NCBI RefSeq assembly: GCF_023856365.1
Contig: NC_064540.1
Span: forward strand, 28,512,474 to 28,576,473
DNA length: 64,000 nucleotides
Direction of reading: 5' to 3'
DNA from: Brienomyrus brachyistius
Taxonomy: Eukaryota > Chordata > Actinopteri > Osteoglossiformes > Mormyridae
The notes below the pieces were generated by a model. That model had not been told where the DNA came from. It did no database searches and saw nothing but the letters and a program-made list of their open reading frames with translations. A program made the position numbers and the translations under genes. The stretch's first letter is position 1; every line of letters starts with the position of its first letter. Positions 62,601 through 64,000 of this stretch are shown here, one piece after another.

Positions 62601-64000
62601 TGTAATCATCTCATTTACTGTAGTAGTTAAGTCTATAGCTCTGGTCCTGCTAATTTTGAACATTGATTGACTTTTAATATTGGCCAAGATTGTTACATCA
62701 TATCAATGCTGATATCTTGATTTTTAATTAATATGTTAACCAATATACTGGTTATATATCTCTAGTAATTTCTGTATGCTCTTCATTCTGTCACCTTCAC
62801 TTGCCATTTAACATGATATGAAAATCATTTGCTTCTTTTAAATGGGGGGGGGGGGGGGGGGGGCGTGGCACCAGATTCTTGATTACCTTGTGTTTTTTAT
62901 TGAAAACCGTTGGGGCAGCCATTTTTCAAGCATTTTTGCCTTTGTTGCTCCTCTATCCTATACATTTTTTCCTGCCTACCCTCCATTTTTATATAGCGTT
63001 TTCAAGGTTTGCTAATGTGAATTATTACTAATACAATCTCTGTTTGAGATCAAATCTTATCTAAATGGTATTGGAGAAGAGTGATGCCTCTCACTCGATG
63101 GAGCTGTGAACCCCAATAGTAAGTAATGGTGGAGCCAGTCTGGAGGAACTAGATTATTGAGTGCTCTGCCATAATGTCAGCCATTGTTTGTCTGAGCCAA
63201 AGTTTTTTTCTCATTCGCGTGTCTGCTTACCAGGAGCAAGAGCAGGGAGAGCTGCTGCTTACTGCAGCCTAATTAGTATTGCAGGAGAAAAAGCAGAGCT
63301 GTCAAATTTCCTTTAACATGTGTCTCTCTCACATCATGTCAACATGCTGTCCAATCATAGGACCATCTAACCTGCCTTTTAATGTTTGTAAAGATGGTTT
63401 AAATTAAATCAAATTAAATAGGGATGAGTCAGCATTGTTGAATATTCAAGAATGCGTATAAAGTAAAATAATAAAATAATAATAATATATTACCTATTTT
63501 AAGTATTATTTAGCAGCAGTATGATTAGTTGTGATTTATCTGTTGTCTAATAAGTTTGTGGTTTATTCATTCTGATTTTTTTAATTATTTTTGCATGCGC
63601 TCTGTGAGAGTCATATTCATTTTCTTGTCATAGTGTGACATATTTGGGAGAAATTTAAAAATATGACTTTGGCAAAAAAGCGAACAAAAACAGACCATCG
63701 TAAGCTTAGATTTTGACAGTGAAACATAAACTGATTTTAAAGGAATTCATTTTAATTCAAAAAGATATGTTTGTTTCCATTTTAACAACAGAATATGTTG
63801 AAAAAAAATTACACAAAGTGCTTTAAAAATGTCTCAAAAACAAACAACAATATCCCAAAAATAGAAACATGTCTACACAAGAAACATTCCAGTATGTAAC
63901 AATTACAGAAAATTTATGGATTTGTATCCTGTAGCTTACTCTCTGAAAATGTAAGAACATGGGGTTACTCAACTACATAAAACTAATATATTGGTCTCTA
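59690..64000. other. intergenic or intronic, nothing recognised
   Basis: AT-rich with short simple repeats and a G20 run. No coding exon, RNA gene or transposon is seen. If synteny holds this could be inside the first intron of plekha6, but nothing in the sequence shows it. Confidence 0.4.
62844..62863. repeat. poly-G run of 20
   Basis: Uninterrupted G run. Strong G-quadruplex potential; a second G-rich stretch lies at 62458-62485. Confidence 0.95.

Overview
The window is vertebrate nuclear DNA, most likely from a ray-finned fish. Long introns with GT-AG junctions, fish-type SINEs, Tc1, hAT and Tigger-like DNA transposons and Ty3/gypsy-like LTRs all point that way. I cannot name the species. 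Two protein-coding genes are certain, both on the + strand.

1-31 kb: the 3' part of pik3c2b (class II phosphatidylinositol 3-kinase C2-beta). I place 21 exons, which join in frame with no break and give 913 residues: the end of the first C2 domain, the helical (PIK) domain, the kinase domain, the PX domain and the C-terminal C2 domain. The 5' part lies left of the window. The 3' UTR runs to a polyA signal at about 31.16 kb. The introns carry many degenerate transposons.

31-38.5 kb: an intergenic nest of mobile elements. A 2.46-kb non-autonomous LTR element (34162-36621, perfect 5-bp target duplication) sits in what looks like a solo LTR, inside a Tigger-like DNA element, inside another MITE-like repeat. 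Its minus strand holds a 588-codon proline-rich frame that starts 2 nt after the LTR and contains a perfect 86-bp inverted repeat and a 37-bp minisatellite.

38.6-43.7 kb: ppp1r15b (CReP), two coding exons, 680 aa. It carries the PP1-docking KVRF motif across the exon junction, the LWNSF repeats and an acidic central region. Upstream ATGs lie in the probable leader.

43.7-64 kb: no protein-coding gene recognised. The stretch holds a hAT element with a solo LTR inside, a second non-autonomous LTR element (51938-54247), a solo LTR with a 5-bp target duplication, a Tigger-like element, a full SINE with a 13-bp target duplication, and two weak hints of non-coding promoter or exon sequence (about 44.97 kb and 48.2-48.6 kb). 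The order pik3c2b-ppp1r15b matches human 1q32.1, where plekha6 comes next in the same direction, so this stretch may hold plekha6 5' non-coding exons. That is inference only.

Functionally, PIK3C2B makes 3-phosphoinositides at endosomal and plasma membranes, and PPP1R15B directs PP1 to dephosphorylate eIF2-alpha. Their adjacency is conserved synteny, not a shared pathway. I saw no prokaryotic system, CRISPR array or RNA gene.
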